Assembly: GCA_025504975.1 (NCBI GenBank)
Contig: JANUWI010000005.1
Coordinates: 2,356,001-2,420,000 of the forward strand
Direction of reading: 5' to 3'
Source of the DNA: Plenodomus lindquistii
Taxonomy: Eukaryota > Ascomycota > Dothideomycetes > Pleosporales > Leptosphaeriaceae
Length of the DNA stretch: 64,000 bases
Numbering within the stretch: the stretch's first letter is position 1; every line of letters starts with the position of its first letter. The notes beneath the pieces were generated by a model. The model was not told the DNA's origin. It searched no databases and saw only the letters and a list, made by a program, of their open reading frames with translations. Position numbers and translations under genes: made by a program. Positions 23,001-34,449 of this stretch are shown here, one piece after another.

Positions 23001-24144
23001 CTGCTCAGCCTTGTCCGATCGACTACCGGCAAGCAGACCACCGCCAATCTTATCTACTCAAAAAAGCTTCACAAAATCGGGTTCTTAGAAGATGAGAACA
23101 GAGCCTGTGTCGCACTCTCGCGTGCGAAGCGTGGATTCTACATGTTCGGGAACGCAGAGCTACTTGCCTGTGAGAGCGGAACCTGGGCGGCTGTGATCAA
23201 GATCATGTATGGGGACGACGAAAATCAACTTCCTATAGGCCAGAAGCGAAGAATCGGCTATCAGTTCCCACTTGAGTGTAGGGTTCATGGCCGCAAGGTC
23301 TGGATAGAAGAACCAGAAGATTGGGAGATGCTTCACGGTGGCTGCGACATTAGATGTGCTGGGACTCTGCCATGTAATCATCGTTGTCCGTACATGTGCC
23401 ACCCGTAAGTCACGATCGGAATTCGTTCATACAGATACTGACGGCTTCACAGCTTCGAACATGACCAAGTCAATTGCACACAGCAATGCTCAAAACGCAT
23501 GGTGGAGACTTGTGGTCATGCATGTCTTGGTATGCTCTCTTGGTCAATCGAGCCTACCATAAGCTACTGCTAATGTTTCCTCAGAGATGTGTTGCGAGAT
23601 ATGCAGATGTCGCCCCTGCGAACGTCGTACAAATGGTGTCAAGTCGATGCTGAAACCCGGACAGAATGGAGCTCCTACCTTTCGTGCAGCACCGTCATCT
23701 CGTGCGCCGCCATCGCGTGCTCAACCATCCCGTGCTCATGAGCCCGTGGCGCGCAGTCCACGGGCGCCCACGGTAGCCAGCCATAGGCAGGGATCCGACA
23801 GTACTACCGAACAATGGGAGGCGTACGCGAATGGCGGTGTCATTATGGACGACACCAGGGCAATGCAATTGAGGTTGCAGGAGGATGCCAGATACTCAAA
23901 AATGCTTCGCAGCCCCACACCGGCAAACAATGAGTCCGCACCAAGAACTCAATCCTCTGCACCAGCAGCTCAGTCCTCTGCACAAGCAGATAGGCTCATT
24001 GAGATATCGCCCGAGAAGAAGGTCATCTCTAGGAACACGAATCTGCTTGTGGATCTCGATGTGGATGCTGGTTTTGCTGAGTCATTGCCTGTCAGGACTA
24101 GAGGCGCAAGCAGTGGCAACACAAGCTTCAACTTCCTTGATTAG
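20015..24144 (+). CDS. Hrr1/ZNFX1-type SF1 RNA helicase with NF-X1-like zinc fingers
   Basis: Exons 20015-20144, 20318-22757, 22810-22934, 22987-23404, 23453-23529 and 23585-24144 give 1249 residues. The core is a UPF1-like superfamily-1 helicase: GPPGTGKT (Walker A, about 384), QTNHALDQLL, CLVEEAAE (Walker B-like, about 702), GDHQQLRP, TVDSYQGEENDIV (about 891) and VALSRAKRG (about 939). After it comes a Cys/His cluster, CxxxxPCNHRCPYMCHP onward to CCEICRCRPC, resembling NF-X1 fingers. The N-terminus is Arg/Gly-rich (MARGPRGR), the C-terminus a low-complexity Ala/Pro/Ser tail. This matches helicase required for RNAi-mediated heterochromatin assembly 1 of fission yeast and animal ZNFX1. It probably acts in small-RNA or nuclear RNA surveillance. 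The first intron (173 nt) is inferred; an unspliced frame is open through most of it. Confidence 0.86.
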
Positions 24145-24603
24145 CTATGACGGACATGATGGTCGGTCGGGCTGTTGAAAAGCAGTAAGATGAGGCAGTG
24201 AACAATTACGCATCAGAGACTTCTGCAAGGTTGACAGTCAAGGTCGGCTAGCAGAGAAGATGGATTCCACGGAGACGTCTATGGCATCGAGGTCGATAGC
24301 AAGTCTAAGCCTGAGAAGCTGACTTGGAGTGTTGACGGCATGAGCGTCGTGGCTGGGCGTAGATGAGAATTTGGAGGAGCTGATAGTTGGGCTACAGGTC
24401 GTATGACACATATCTACGCCGATTGCAGCTGAACTTGATGGGGATTTTGGGAACTCCGGTGCGTCAGTCAGTGCCTACAAGCAGCCTACGATGGCAAATT
24501 AAATAGTAACCGAAAACTCCAAGGAATGGCAACGTGCCTGGGGTATACAGCTCAACAATGGAAAAAAGAAGACTTGTTGCAAACCTTTCATCCCACCACT
24601 CAC
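24145..24603. other. Convergent intergenic region
   Basis: 3' flanks of the helicase and of the calycin-like gene. I see nothing further. Confidence 0.5.
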
Positions 24604-25251
24604 TCACTCCGCCCTAGCCCCATCCATCTTGACCTCAAACAGCTCCCCCGCCAACTTTGCAAGCTCCCCACCCAGCTCCTCCAACCCCTTCTTGATCTTG
24701 GCCAGCGTTTCCGGCCTCAAAGGCCCCTTCCTCGAATAAAAGTCGACCCCGGCAGGCGTAAACAATGTCTTCGCAAAATACGTAACCACCCAGCCATTCC
24801 CCTCGGTCCCCTCCTCATCCCCCCACCCCAAAATCTCCCACCGACTACTCGCAATCATCAACCACCCCTTGCCCCTCCACTTATACCCCAGACTCGCTCT
24901 CTCCCCGTCGCCCATCGTATTCACACCATGCGGATCCGGGTGGGGATAATACACATCAAGGGGCTTATCCACGCCCGTGACGGTTTTGACAGCATCCGAG
25001 GTGAGGGACTGATAGGAGACTACGTCGTTGATTTGCTGGGGGTTTGTGGAGGGGATGGGGGTGTATGTTATGCGGACGTTGCGGGATTTGCGCCACATGG
25101 GGAGGGTGGAGTGGGTTACGGACCAGGAGCCTACGAGCCAGGTTATGGGCGGGGCGGGGACGGTGGTGTCGGGGGAGGTGTTGGGTGTGGATGTGGACGA
25201 GGGTTGAGGTTGGGGCTGCAGGGCGCAGGGGAGGCGGAGGGTTGCTGCCAT
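24604..25251 (-). CDS. Uncharacterised calycin/lipocalin-like protein
   Basis: Single exon, 215 residues from ATG 25251; the frame is open further upstream but from a TTG, so this is the first ATG. After a Pro/Ser/Thr-rich leader of about 30 residues comes ITWLVGSWSVTHSTLPMW. Its Gly-x-Trp element is like the first strand of a lipocalin-type barrel. Alternating strands with many Trp/Tyr follow (LGYKWRGKGWLMIASSRWEILGWG). The end is an amphipathic helix, ETLAKIKKGLEELGGELAKL. No signal peptide is evident. The fold guess rests on pattern only; I do not recognise a characterised homologue. It is convergent with the helicase gene. Confidence 0.55.
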   Translation of the reverse strand: MAATLRLPCALQPQPQPSSTSTPNTSPDTTVPAPPITWLVGSWSVTHSTLPMWRKSRNVRITYTPIPSTNPQQINDVVSYQSLTSDAVKTVTGVDKPLDVYYPHPDPHGVNTMGDGERASLGYKWRGKGWLMIASSRWEILGWGDEEGTEGNGWVVTYFAKTLFTPAGVDFYSRKGPLRPETLAKIKKGLEELGGELAKLAGELFEVKMDGARAE

Positions 25252-26407
25252 GGCGATGGATGGGATCGGGGTAGGGAGTGGAGTGCTGGGGATCGGGATC
25301 AAAGTGCTGGGGCGTAGGCGGAAAACTGGGTTGGAGGATAGATGATTCAAGATACACAGTACACAGTACGTGTAAGCACGGCCGATTGCTGGAATGTTGG
25401 TTTTAGGTGGAGCAGAGACGCGTAAGGAAGGGACTGGAGATGTGGATATGGGGGCTGGAGTTGATGAGTGGTGGGTGGGACGAGGCTGTCAAGGCGGTGG
25501 CTGGGAATAGCAACATCAATACACTGAGTCTTTGTAAGCTACTATTGGCGCATCGCGTGGACAGTCAAAGATCTTCACCGGACCCCGATCGAGTAACGCG
25601 ATCACGACAGTCAATACATTTGGTCGATGCGATGAATCCCGTAGGGCTGGAAACCACGATGATGCGCAACGGGGACAAGGGAGCATCTGCAGCTCGCACG
25701 CAAAGTCCGCGCGCCACTCCAAGAATAGTGCCAGGGTCCATCCCATGCCATGCCATCACCAAACCCGAACTGACATCACCGTCCCACACCCCAGCCTCAC
25801 AGGTGGACAGACCCACGCGCAGATCCCCATCCTCATCGCGCGCAAACAATTGCGGCCCTAGCAACGGTCCCCCAAGCACCCGTTCGACATGCCCCGTTTT
25901 CGGTTTGGCGACAAAACAGAGCATGCCACAATCCATGTTTCGCTTTCCACGGCTCGGCGTGCCGGCTGAGCGCTGTTGCTGACGACGCCTGAAACCGCTT
26001 TTTTGCGCGGGCTGTGCAAAATGTCGTGGCTGGGCCTGCGTCTCCACTCTATCGTATGCTGTGGTAGCCGCTTACGTTGCCTGCTTGCCATCTTTTGCTT
26101 GCACACCAAGCGGCGCGAGCTTGCGAGTGGGGACATGGGTGAGACGTCGATGGTGTGGTGGCGCGGGGATCTTGTACATCGTGTTTTGACAGGTATATGA
26201 GCAATGTGTCCTGGAGGCGTTCAGAGGATTATATTCACTTTTACTCTTTACGTCGCTTTGAAGTTTGTGAGACCTTGAGATTGGGTTTCTTTGACTGCTT
26301 TGAGCCTGGTATTACGACTCACGAATCTTGGGTAACGACCATCGACTGCTTGGATCAAGTCGGCAAACCCTACATCGCCTTCACGAAACTCACATACACA
26401 TTTTACG
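25252..26407. other. Intergenic, 1.16 kb
   Basis: Divergent promoter region of the calycin-like and PI-PLC-like genes. Overlapping frames at 25407-25982 (+) and 25565-26047 (-) have no ATG-led, family-like content that I can support. Confidence 0.45.
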
Positions 26408-27490
26408 ATGTTTCTACGGACGATATTGAAGGCTTCGGCGTTGTTGCCCTTCCTCTACACTACCGCCTCTGCACAAAACGCTTGCAACAACTCGCCGTCA
26501 TTATGCAGCAAAGCGTATAACAACATCACACATCTTGGCGCCCACGATTCGCCATTTCTACGAGACTCGTCAACATCCTTTTCGACATCAGGGAACCACT
26601 ACTACAACACGACCGTACAATTAGAAGCCGGTGTACGGCTATTATCCGCACAAGTCCACAAGACCAACGAAAGCGGCGCAGACGCATGGCATCTCTGCCA
26701 CAGCAGCTGCGACCTCCTCGACGCCGGCAGCCTAACCAGCTGGCTCACCGAAATCAAGACGTGGATGGACGCCAACACCAACGACGTCGTCACCGTCCTC
26801 CTCGTCAACTCAGACGCCGCCTCCGCCTCGGACCTAGGCTCGCAATTCAGCTCCTCAGGCATCGACAAACTAGCCTACAGTCCCCCCTCTCCCTCCACCA
26901 TCCCAACCACATGGCCCACCCTCGACACCCTAATCGGCAACAACACACGCCTCATGACCTTCGTCGCCTCCCTCAGCGAGCCCTCCCCCGAACACCCCTA
27001 CCTCATGGACGAATTCACCTTCATGTTCGAAAACAACTTTGAAAACATCAACCCCTCAAACTACTCGTGCACGCCCAACCGCCCCACCGGCCTCGGCACA
27101 CCTGCCGCCGCCGCAGAATCCGGCCGCATGTTCCTAATGAACCACTTCCTATACGAGAACCAGCTCTTCGGGATCCAGTCGCCCAACGAGACGTATGCAA
27201 ACGTTACGAATGCGCAAACGGGCTATGGCAGTTTGGGCGAGAGCGTAAAGAATTGCACGGGCGTGTATGGCAAGCCGCCTAGCTTTGTGCTGGTGGACTT
27301 TTTCAACGTGGGTCCTGCGATTGCGAGTGTGGATGCGGCGAATGGGGTGAGTGATGCGACGGGGAGGAGGCAGCTTAGTACTGCGGCGGTGACGGAGGAG
27401 AGTGGCGGGACGAGTGGCGTGGGGAAGCAGGAGGGGAGTATGTTTGCGGTTGTGGTGGCGGTGGTGGTTGCTGTTGCGTTTAGTTTGTGA
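26408..27490 (+). CDS. Secreted GPI-anchored PI-PLC X-domain-like protein
   Basis: One uninterrupted exon, 360 residues. Residues 1-22 are a signal peptide (hydrophobic ILKASALLPFLYTTASA). The body resembles the phosphatidylinositol-specific phospholipase C X-domain TIM barrel: NNITHLGAHDSPF carries the first catalytic His, then QLEAGVRLLSAQVHK, WHLCHSSCDLLD and VTVLLVNSD. Several N-glycosylation sequons (NNT, NES, NYS, NET, NCT) fit secretion. The tail is Ser/Thr/Gly-rich and ends in a hydrophobic stretch, FAVVVAVVVAVAFSL, typical of a GPI-attachment signal, so cell-wall or plasma-membrane location is likely. Fungal members of this family are mostly of unknown activity; only one of the usual His pair is evident. 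Convergent with the DOMON-b561 gene. Confidence 0.82.
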   Translation: MFLRTILKASALLPFLYTTASAQNACNNSPSLCSKAYNNITHLGAHDSPFLRDSSTSFSTSGNHYYNTTVQLEAGVRLLSAQVHKTNESGADAWHLCHSSCDLLDAGSLTSWLTEIKTWMDANTNDVVTVLLVNSDAASASDLGSQFSSSGIDKLAYSPPSPSTIPTTWPTLDTLIGNNTRLMTFVASLSEPSPEHPYLMDEFTFMFENNFENINPSNYSCTPNRPTGLGTPAAAAESGRMFLMNHFLYENQLFGIQSPNETYANVTNAQTGYGSLGESVKNCTGVYGKPPSFVLVDFFNVGPAIASVDAANGVSDATGRRQLSTAAVTEESGGTSGVGKQEGSMFAVVVAVVVAVAFSL

Positions 27491-28022
27491 TGACAGATTA
27501 TGATGGTATGCTTGGATGTGTGGCTGCTTTGGCTTTTTGACTACTGCATGGCGACGGCGTTTTTGGGTTTGGGTGGGGATATAGCGAGAAGTGCTCTTGC
27601 TGGTCACCTTGGAGACTTTTTGTTGATGATATATGATGACGCATTTCATACAATTTGATCTTATGGACGCTGTTACATGGAATGAACCAAAGCTTTGTGT
27701 GTGTGTATGTGTGTTTCTACTGACTAATACCAAGTTCGTATTGCAAGACACAGAATGCCATGCTACTCTTTTCTCTCATGCAGAAACACCACCAAGAGAA
27801 TATTCTTCTACAAGTAGTTACAATAATCCTCAAGTACAAAGTAAACTTGGTATCATCAACGCTAAATGACGACACTCATCACCCCCATATCCACGACCAT
27901 CAAGCCCAAACGCCATGAAAATGCCCATCACAAAACCCTTATTCCTGGTATCTCCCGCCCAAACGCCAACCCCACAACAACAAGAAATCCCCCCTAAACC
28001 GTCAAACCCCAAACCCCCATCC
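27491..28022. other. Convergent intergenic region
   Basis: 3' flanks of the PI-PLC-like and DOMON genes with a short GT run near 27698-27714. No gene is seen. Confidence 0.5.
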
Positions 28023-29791
28023 CTACATCCGACTAACCTGCACCGGCACGCCAGGATGCATATTCAAAAGATATTTAGGCCCGGGCATCGCACCACCACC
28101 ATACACACCGCTGACTCCCAATCCGCGTACACTCTGCGCCCCATCACCATACCCCGCATACGCAGCCGGAACAGGTGTCGTAACCACCTCACTCACACTC
28201 GCCCTCCCCATCTTGATTTTATTCAGCATCATCTCCTGATCATCTTCGACATTCTCACGCCTCCTCCCCCTCGCTCTCGCATACGCAGACCCACGACGCC
28301 GAATACAATATCCCAGCCCAACGCAGAAAACGAATACAAGCAGACTGACTGCGGTGTATGCGAGGATTATGGGGCGTGGTTGCATGCCGAGGTGTAGACC
28401 GAGACCGCCGGTTAGGATGAGGGCGGTTAAAATGAGAAGGGTGAGGGGGGTGTGCAGAGTGTGTATTGAGGGATGGAGACGGGATATTGGGGGGAGGGGG
28501 AGGAGAGAGGAGAGTATTAGGGGGAGGAGGGAGAGGAAGGCGAGGAGTTGGTGGGGGGAGGTGAAGGATTTGGACTATGGGGGGGTAATTAGTTTCCAAC
28601 CCGATTACTTGCGTGACAAAGGAGAAGGATATGAGCAAATGAAGAGGAGAGAGGTTAGGAAGAAAGAAAGGACCAAGGGGGGGGAGAAAAAAAAAAGGAG
28701 GGAACAACTCACACGATTAAACTCCCCACTACTCTCAATCCCCAATGCATACGCAACCACCAAACACACCCCCAACACCACACTCACACACCCATGCCAC
28801 AGTCTCATATTCTTGAAAAACCCAGCAACGATCACGTGCAGAGGCCACAGTACAAACAGCGCCACACACCCCAGCACCGCATGTGCCAACTTCTTCCCAT
28901 CCCTATCCTTCACCATACCCTCATCCGGCACAACAACGCCATTCTGCGCGCGCGTCTGCACGGGTACACCGCCCTTCCCCGTCGCAGCCAGCATATTCAT
29001 ACTGAACTTGCCATAGCGGATATGCCGTTTTAGATTTGCGGCGGGAGAATCAGATTGTAGCTTGTTTCCTGGACCAAAGGCGTAGATCATGGGTTGGGAA
29101 TGGGAATTCGTGTCGAGGTAGCCGTGGGGCCAGACGAGGCAGTTTGAGCAGCGGAAGGCGAGGATAAAGGTTGAGTTTTTGATGGTGGTGGGGGGAAGGA
29201 GGGTGAGGGTTGGGATGGGGGTGTGGGTTGGTTCTGAGGAGCGGGAGCCGAGGCGGGGGGAGAGTGTTAGGTCTAGGGGTTTTTGTTAGAATTGGCGTTT
29301 TCTCTTGTCTTTTTTTGTTTGATGCCGGGGGGAGGGAGTGGGTGTGCTGCTGGTGGGTAGAAAGGGAAGGGAAGGGAAAGGAAGAGTGTGGGTAAAAACG
29401 TACTGTCACCTTTGGCATTGGGATATACAACAAACATGAGACTATTCTCCATTGTCTCGCCAAACCCAAAGCCCACCCACGAATACGCCGGACTGCGCAT
29501 GTAAATAAATATATCGCTCGAGTCGTTTGCGACATTGACTGAGAATTGTGTTTCCGTGTCTTCGAGCCAGAATGTGGATGCTGCGACTGGCGCTGCTGTC
29601 GAGTTTTGCGCCGCGAGGATGAGCTCTGGGAGGACTGTTGTTTGGGTCAGCATGATTCAACTTACCTCAATTTCTTCCTGGTGATTTGTCGCGATTCAAA
29701 ACTTTGGAGTATACCGGTATAGACGGAATGGATACTCACCAGCAACCACACCCACCACCATCCCCCAAACCCTCTTGCCCAACTTCACCAT
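28023..29791 (-). CDS. DOMON-cytochrome b561 membrane protein (CBD9-like)
   Basis: Minus-strand exons 29791-29740, 29634-29404, 29272-28713 and 28574-28023 give 464 residues. Exon 1 supplies a signal peptide (MVKLGKRVWGMVVGVVA). A DOMON/cellobiose-dehydrogenase-type haem domain follows (about 25-180: FWLEDTETQFSVNVAN, YSWVGFGFGETM). Then comes a cytochrome b561 core with several membrane helices and His residues (HAVLGCVALFVLWPLHVIVAG, RLWHGCVSVVLG, SPHQLLAFLSLLPL), an RRRG cytosolic anchor and a Gly/Val-rich tail. Such proteins pass electrons across the membrane to extracellular acceptors. Introns are unusually long for the window (105, 131 and 138 nt), with G/T-rich runs. All joins preserve frame and domain continuity. 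Confidence 0.86.
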
Positions 29792-31460
29792 TTCGCTTTT
29801 CACCTTCGCCTTATTTCCTTCTTCTTCCCCACGCAGTTAAAACCACACCCTTCCCTTCCCTTTCTCAATTTCGCAACTCCAAAAAGAAACCCCCCAGTAA
29901 ACCCAAAAAAAAAATCTCAACAGTTGCAGTTCCTCAAATCTTTACCCTTCAATCCGTACCGCTTCAAAAGACAGACACCAACAGCGCAGCCGCATCCCTC
30001 CCTTATACCCTACGCACCAATCCCCCAATCTACCACACACTTACTTTAACCTATGAAACACGACTCCCTCAGCGCCTAGACCCCAACCTTGCATATCAGA
30101 CAAACCCACCCAGGGCCACATCCCTCTCAAAGCAACGCATCATACCTCAAAATGTCGCACTCGTCGTACAGTACAACCAATAAAGTGCGCAGAGTTTGCA
30201 TGTGCCGTTGGGCGCTTAACGTAGGGACGGACGTGTTTCAGCTGTGGTGGGTGTTGGGACCAATCACCAATCACCAATTCACCAATCAATGGACCTTGTG
30301 GCTGGAAAACCAGGAATAGGAAATAGGAAATAGATATTATCTACGTTGGGCGGTTAACCAGCAGAGGGATGGGGATGCGGATGGGGATGCGGGTGTGTGT
30401 GGGAATGGGAATGGGAATGGGAATACGTGATGGTGATGGGGGCTAATAATACTATACTTGCTTGCTTGGCCTGGTGTGGGGCCGGGTGCGGTGCTGGATT
30501 GCGGCGAAAACGATAGATAGGCCGTAGGTACAGTACACAAACTTGGCTGGCTTGAAATGAACAGAATAGAACACGCTATGCATGCCTACCGAGGTGCACA
30601 AAAGGGTGGGTTAGTCTATATTGCAGAGAGTCAATTCGATAAAAGTAAACTTGCGATGCGCAAGTACCCCTTCCCCTCCCTTGCTCTACAACGGCTACAC
30701 ACACAACACGTAACATACTTACTGTAGTACCATCGTGACTACACTATACCGAATTACACCAAAAGCATTTGGAATACCCTGCGACATTCTATTCATAGTA
30801 TATCCCTCGTCAGAAGAAAATAGGTAACAATAATCACGGAATTCCTTAATAAAGAAGAAATGATAATTGAAGAAAACAACTACGTTATTTCAAGACTAAA
30901 AGTCCCCACTTGTCCTCCAATTCACTCCATTGACTCCCTTCGCCACGCTCTCGACACACCAACTACTAGATCTTGTCCAATATCTGCTGGTGGTCAAAAG
31001 CCCGCACGCACGCACATCTCCTTCCTCCCTCACTCCCCTTCCTCGGATAGTAAGAAAAGCCGTAACAAAGGAAAAAACAAAATACCGCCTCATCACTCGC
31101 ATGCGCTCCGGGTATGCTTGCTTGGTCGTAATCGTCATGGTTCATTAATGCATACGTGCCCATTCCTCGTCTTTGCGGCCGTCATGTCATGGCTTTGGTC
31201 TGTCGCGAATTGTCTGGTATCATGATGCGTGCTATGGCTGTTCTTTGGCGAATGCGCGAGGACGGACTGGTTTGGAAATGTCTCGGCTGCAAGAAGCATT
31301 CGTCGACGGTTGCACTCGCTGAGACAGAAACCTCCCCGCGTGTTTGGACCAATCGTCGATGTCGCGATACGCTAGCTGCTCGAGTGTGTTGCGCAATCTA
31401 AGAGGGTATATGTGTATCGCGGATCGACTCCCTCCACCTCGGGTTGCTCAAGTTGATTGT
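29792..31460. other. Intergenic, 1.67 kb
   Basis: Promoter region of the DOMON gene plus the 3' flank of the DUF8035 gene. It contains short tandem repeats (see 30401-30424) and CCAAT-like words (accaatcaccaat at about 30260-30285). No gene is supported. Confidence 0.45.
30401..30424. repeat. (GGGAAT)4 repeat next to GGGATG repeats
   Basis: Four GGGAAT units, preceded by imperfect gggatg/cggatg units from about 30366. This is a small G-rich minisatellite. Confidence 0.8.
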
Positions 31461-33239
31461 CTAGCGGTAACCGCCACGGCTGCGGCGGCTGTCAAAGCTG
31501 ACCTCATGCTCGTAGAAACGATCGTCATATGAAGATGCTGGTCGTGATTCGCGAATGCTCTTGCGCTCAATCTCAATGTCGCGAATACGGCTCTGACGCT
31601 TGGCACGAATAGTATCCGAAATCTCAACAAGGTGAAGGACATCCTCCTACATGATGGTCAGCTCCGTCCATTACGAGATTCAGCGCTCACACTTACGTAT
31701 CGCAGGTACTCCATAACGTAGAAAAAGTCGTCCGTCTCCTCGCAGGAGTAGCCCATCGAATCGATGGCTTCTCTGATGACCAAGTCTTTGGTAATCTCAG
31801 TCCACATGTCCTTTTTCTTTGGCTTCACCTAGTCGCCATGGTCAGTACATTGGTATCGCGAGACTGGGCGGTGCAATAATGTCTAGACTACAGCACGATT
31901 GCTGGCATTGACGTACCTCGAGTTCGCCGCCTCTGCTGTGATCCCGGCCAAGATTGATCTCAAGGTCAAGCTCCTCGAATTTTGTTCTTCGGCCTCCGCG
32001 GCTCCTGCACAGTCATTAGACGGTGTTTTCAAACGGTCGTCAAAGTACTCACTCTCGTCGATTGATCTCAATCTCAAGGGTCTCATTCAGTGGAGGAGGG
32101 GGAGACGGGGGCGCTGGTGGTGGGGGTGGGGATGGCGTGCGGACCCTGATCACACCTGCTATCGCGTTAGTATATTTTGGACAGATTTGTTCACTGTACG
32201 TACCATGATCAATGTGTCGGTGATGTGTGATGATCTCCTGGATGATCGGAGGTCGGATTTCTGGCTCAGGAGCTGGTGGTGGAGGTGGCGGTGGGGGCGA
32301 TGGAGAGGGAGATGGGGTCGGGGCGCGTTCTTCCTTGCGTCTAATGATGATTTCATCTCTAACCACTTCGCGGTTGTTGACGGGTGAAGGAGTCCGCTCA
32401 CGTGGACGGCGGATGACAAACTCCTCGCGCTCACGAGCGATGAGATCGCCGCGGTTGCGGGCTGGAGGAGGGAGACTCCTCTCGCGGCCTCTAATCGTCA
32501 AGGAGGTCCTTTCCCTGCTGGAGTCTCTGCCGTCACGGCTAAAGTCCCTGCGATGGGCATGCATCTCAAAGTTGCCGTCTCGCTCCTTGAAGCGGATGGA
32601 GCCTCGCTCGGCCGACACGTCTCTTCCATTGCGGCTGACCTCGCTGCGGGAAGCGTGGAAGTCGATGTCGTCGCGGCCACCACGGCCTCTGAAGCGGATT
32701 TCCTCGTTGTCGACCTCACGTGGGCGAGGGCGGGTGGAAGGGGGCCCGTCGCCACGGCGGAACACGATGTCTTCGCGCTCCGTCTCACGGATCTCGGGGG
32801 CTCTGGAGCCAGGGCCGCGGGACTGCTCGCGGCGTCGGATTGTAATGTCGGTCTCATCGGCGTCGACCTCCCTGGCGCGGCTGCGCGAGGGGGGCGCCTC
32901 GCTGTGGCGGATGGTGATGTCGTCTCGCTCCCGCACGCTGGCTGGCGGGGGCGGAGGGCGGGCACTGCGCATGGAGCGCGTGTCGTCGAAGGTGTGGGCA
33001 CTGCGGGGACCCCTGGAGAAGTCATCGTCGCGCGGCCTGACTACCATCTGGCCCGACGAGGGGCGGTTGTAGTCCTCGCGGAAGAAGTCGGGGGCGCTGG
33101 CACGCGGACCGCCCGTGGCACCGCGACGCAGCTCAAAGTCGAGCTCATCGTAGTTGCGCTCGCTGCGGTTGCCGTTGCGGTAGAAGTCGCGCTCGCGCTC
33201 TTCGTACAGCTCGGCGGTCGGGTAGCGGCGCGACGACAT
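31461..33239 (-). CDS. Conserved fungal Arg/Asp/Glu-rich protein (DUF8035-type)
   Basis: Minus-strand exons 33239-32204, 32155-32053, 32004-31917, 31828-31697 and 31646-31461 give 514 residues. Residues 1-330 are a highly charged, disordered region with imperfect repeats of the type RERDDITIR, EREDIVFRR, NEEIRFRG and REEFVIRR: an acidic cluster followed by a beta-like I/V-F-R. A proline run comes next. The C-terminal 110 residues carry the conserved block VKPKKKDMWTEITKDLV...FFYVMEYLRYEDVLHLVEISDTIR, which I recall as the fungal DUF8035 domain. No membrane segment. Function unknown; nuclear or RNA-related guesses would rest only on composition. The first intron is 48 nt and in frame, so it can be missed. 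Confidence 0.82.
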
Positions 33240-34449
33240 GGCAAGTCAAGTTTGGCGGGGGGGCTGGCTGGCTGGTAGTGGGCGGGGGGGGGGGGGATGG
33301 CCGCGCAGCAACAACAACAGCAGATGCGGGCGTAGGTATGGGCACACAGCAGCAGCTCAAGTGAGGAAAGGGGTGAGGAACAAGACAGAGCAGGCGGTGG
33401 CGGAGAAGAAGAAGAGAGAGAGAGAGAGCAGAGTGCGCCCGTCGCCTGACGTTATTGCAAAAGGCTGGCCCTGTTGACCGTGGTGGGGTGTGCCAGACCT
33501 TGGATTGGGCACTGCCCTCTCTGGCGGCTTCCATCCGATGACGTATGACACCACCCACCTCCCACCTCCCACCACCCACACCATGTGCACAGTGCCCGCC
33601 CTCGATGCAGACGCACCTCCGTCCCAGTTCGCAGCTGCTGCAAGCAAGCGCACCCCAGTCGCTGCTGGGCACCGGTCAAGGCCGAGAAGCCTCTCCTGCC
33701 CCCATGGCCTGTAGGGCGCACTCGTGCTGTCTCGCTGTTGTCGTGTGTCATGTGCATGCTTAATCCTCGCAGCGGGTTTGCACTATTGCAATCTCGACCT
33801 TGCCCATGGTACCGATTCTACCGAAGCACCCAACCTGCAACGGCCATTCTGCCCCGGCCTGTTGAGATTTTCTCCGCCCTCCATTTCCAAGGCACCGTTG
33901 GGTCCCACACAGCCTCTGCTGTCAGGCACGGCAATTACACCGTAACTGTCGCGTCGCTACCTGATCTTAGCCCACTCCACTGCCACGACGGGCTGCCCGG
34001 GAAGTCTAACACTAGGTCTACCATGAACCTTTCTCCCACCTCATGTTGATCTGCCGAATCGTAGCCACCCCGTTGGTGAAACTGTGCACCGTTTGTGCCC
34101 AACTGCAACCCGTGGGTGCGAGACGACCCGTCCTCGCACCACAATCTTACCGTGGATTGACTGTACATACCAGATCATCAGGCGCTTTGGGCAGGCTCTA
34201 TTACAACCCGTTGTAAACTGGGCACTCGGCCTGTTCCAACGGGTTCCAGAAGATGTTCATGCTGCTTCCCATGACTATACTCGGCGCTTTTATCACATGC
34301 ACGATGACGTCGATTGAGCATTGAGCATGCTCGTGGAGCCATTTCATGCATCTCTTGGCAGACCTGCCAAAATGGTACACTCCTCAGATTATCAAGATTC
34401 AACGCATCTACCATGTATATACATTCACTTACCCTTCTTTATCAACTCT
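33240..34449. other. Intergenic, 1.21 kb
   Basis: Upstream of the DUF8035 gene and downstream of the permease. It holds a run of about 13 G near 33284-33296 and a GA run near 33407-33430, both probably in the 5' leader of the DUF8035 gene. No gene is seen. Confidence 0.45.

Noticed and set aside
25565..26047. 160-codon minus-strand frame upstream of the PI-PLC-like gene
   Set aside because: Starts at GTG, has no ATG in a sensible place, no domain, and overlaps a similar open frame on the other strand; likely a GC-rich chance frame.
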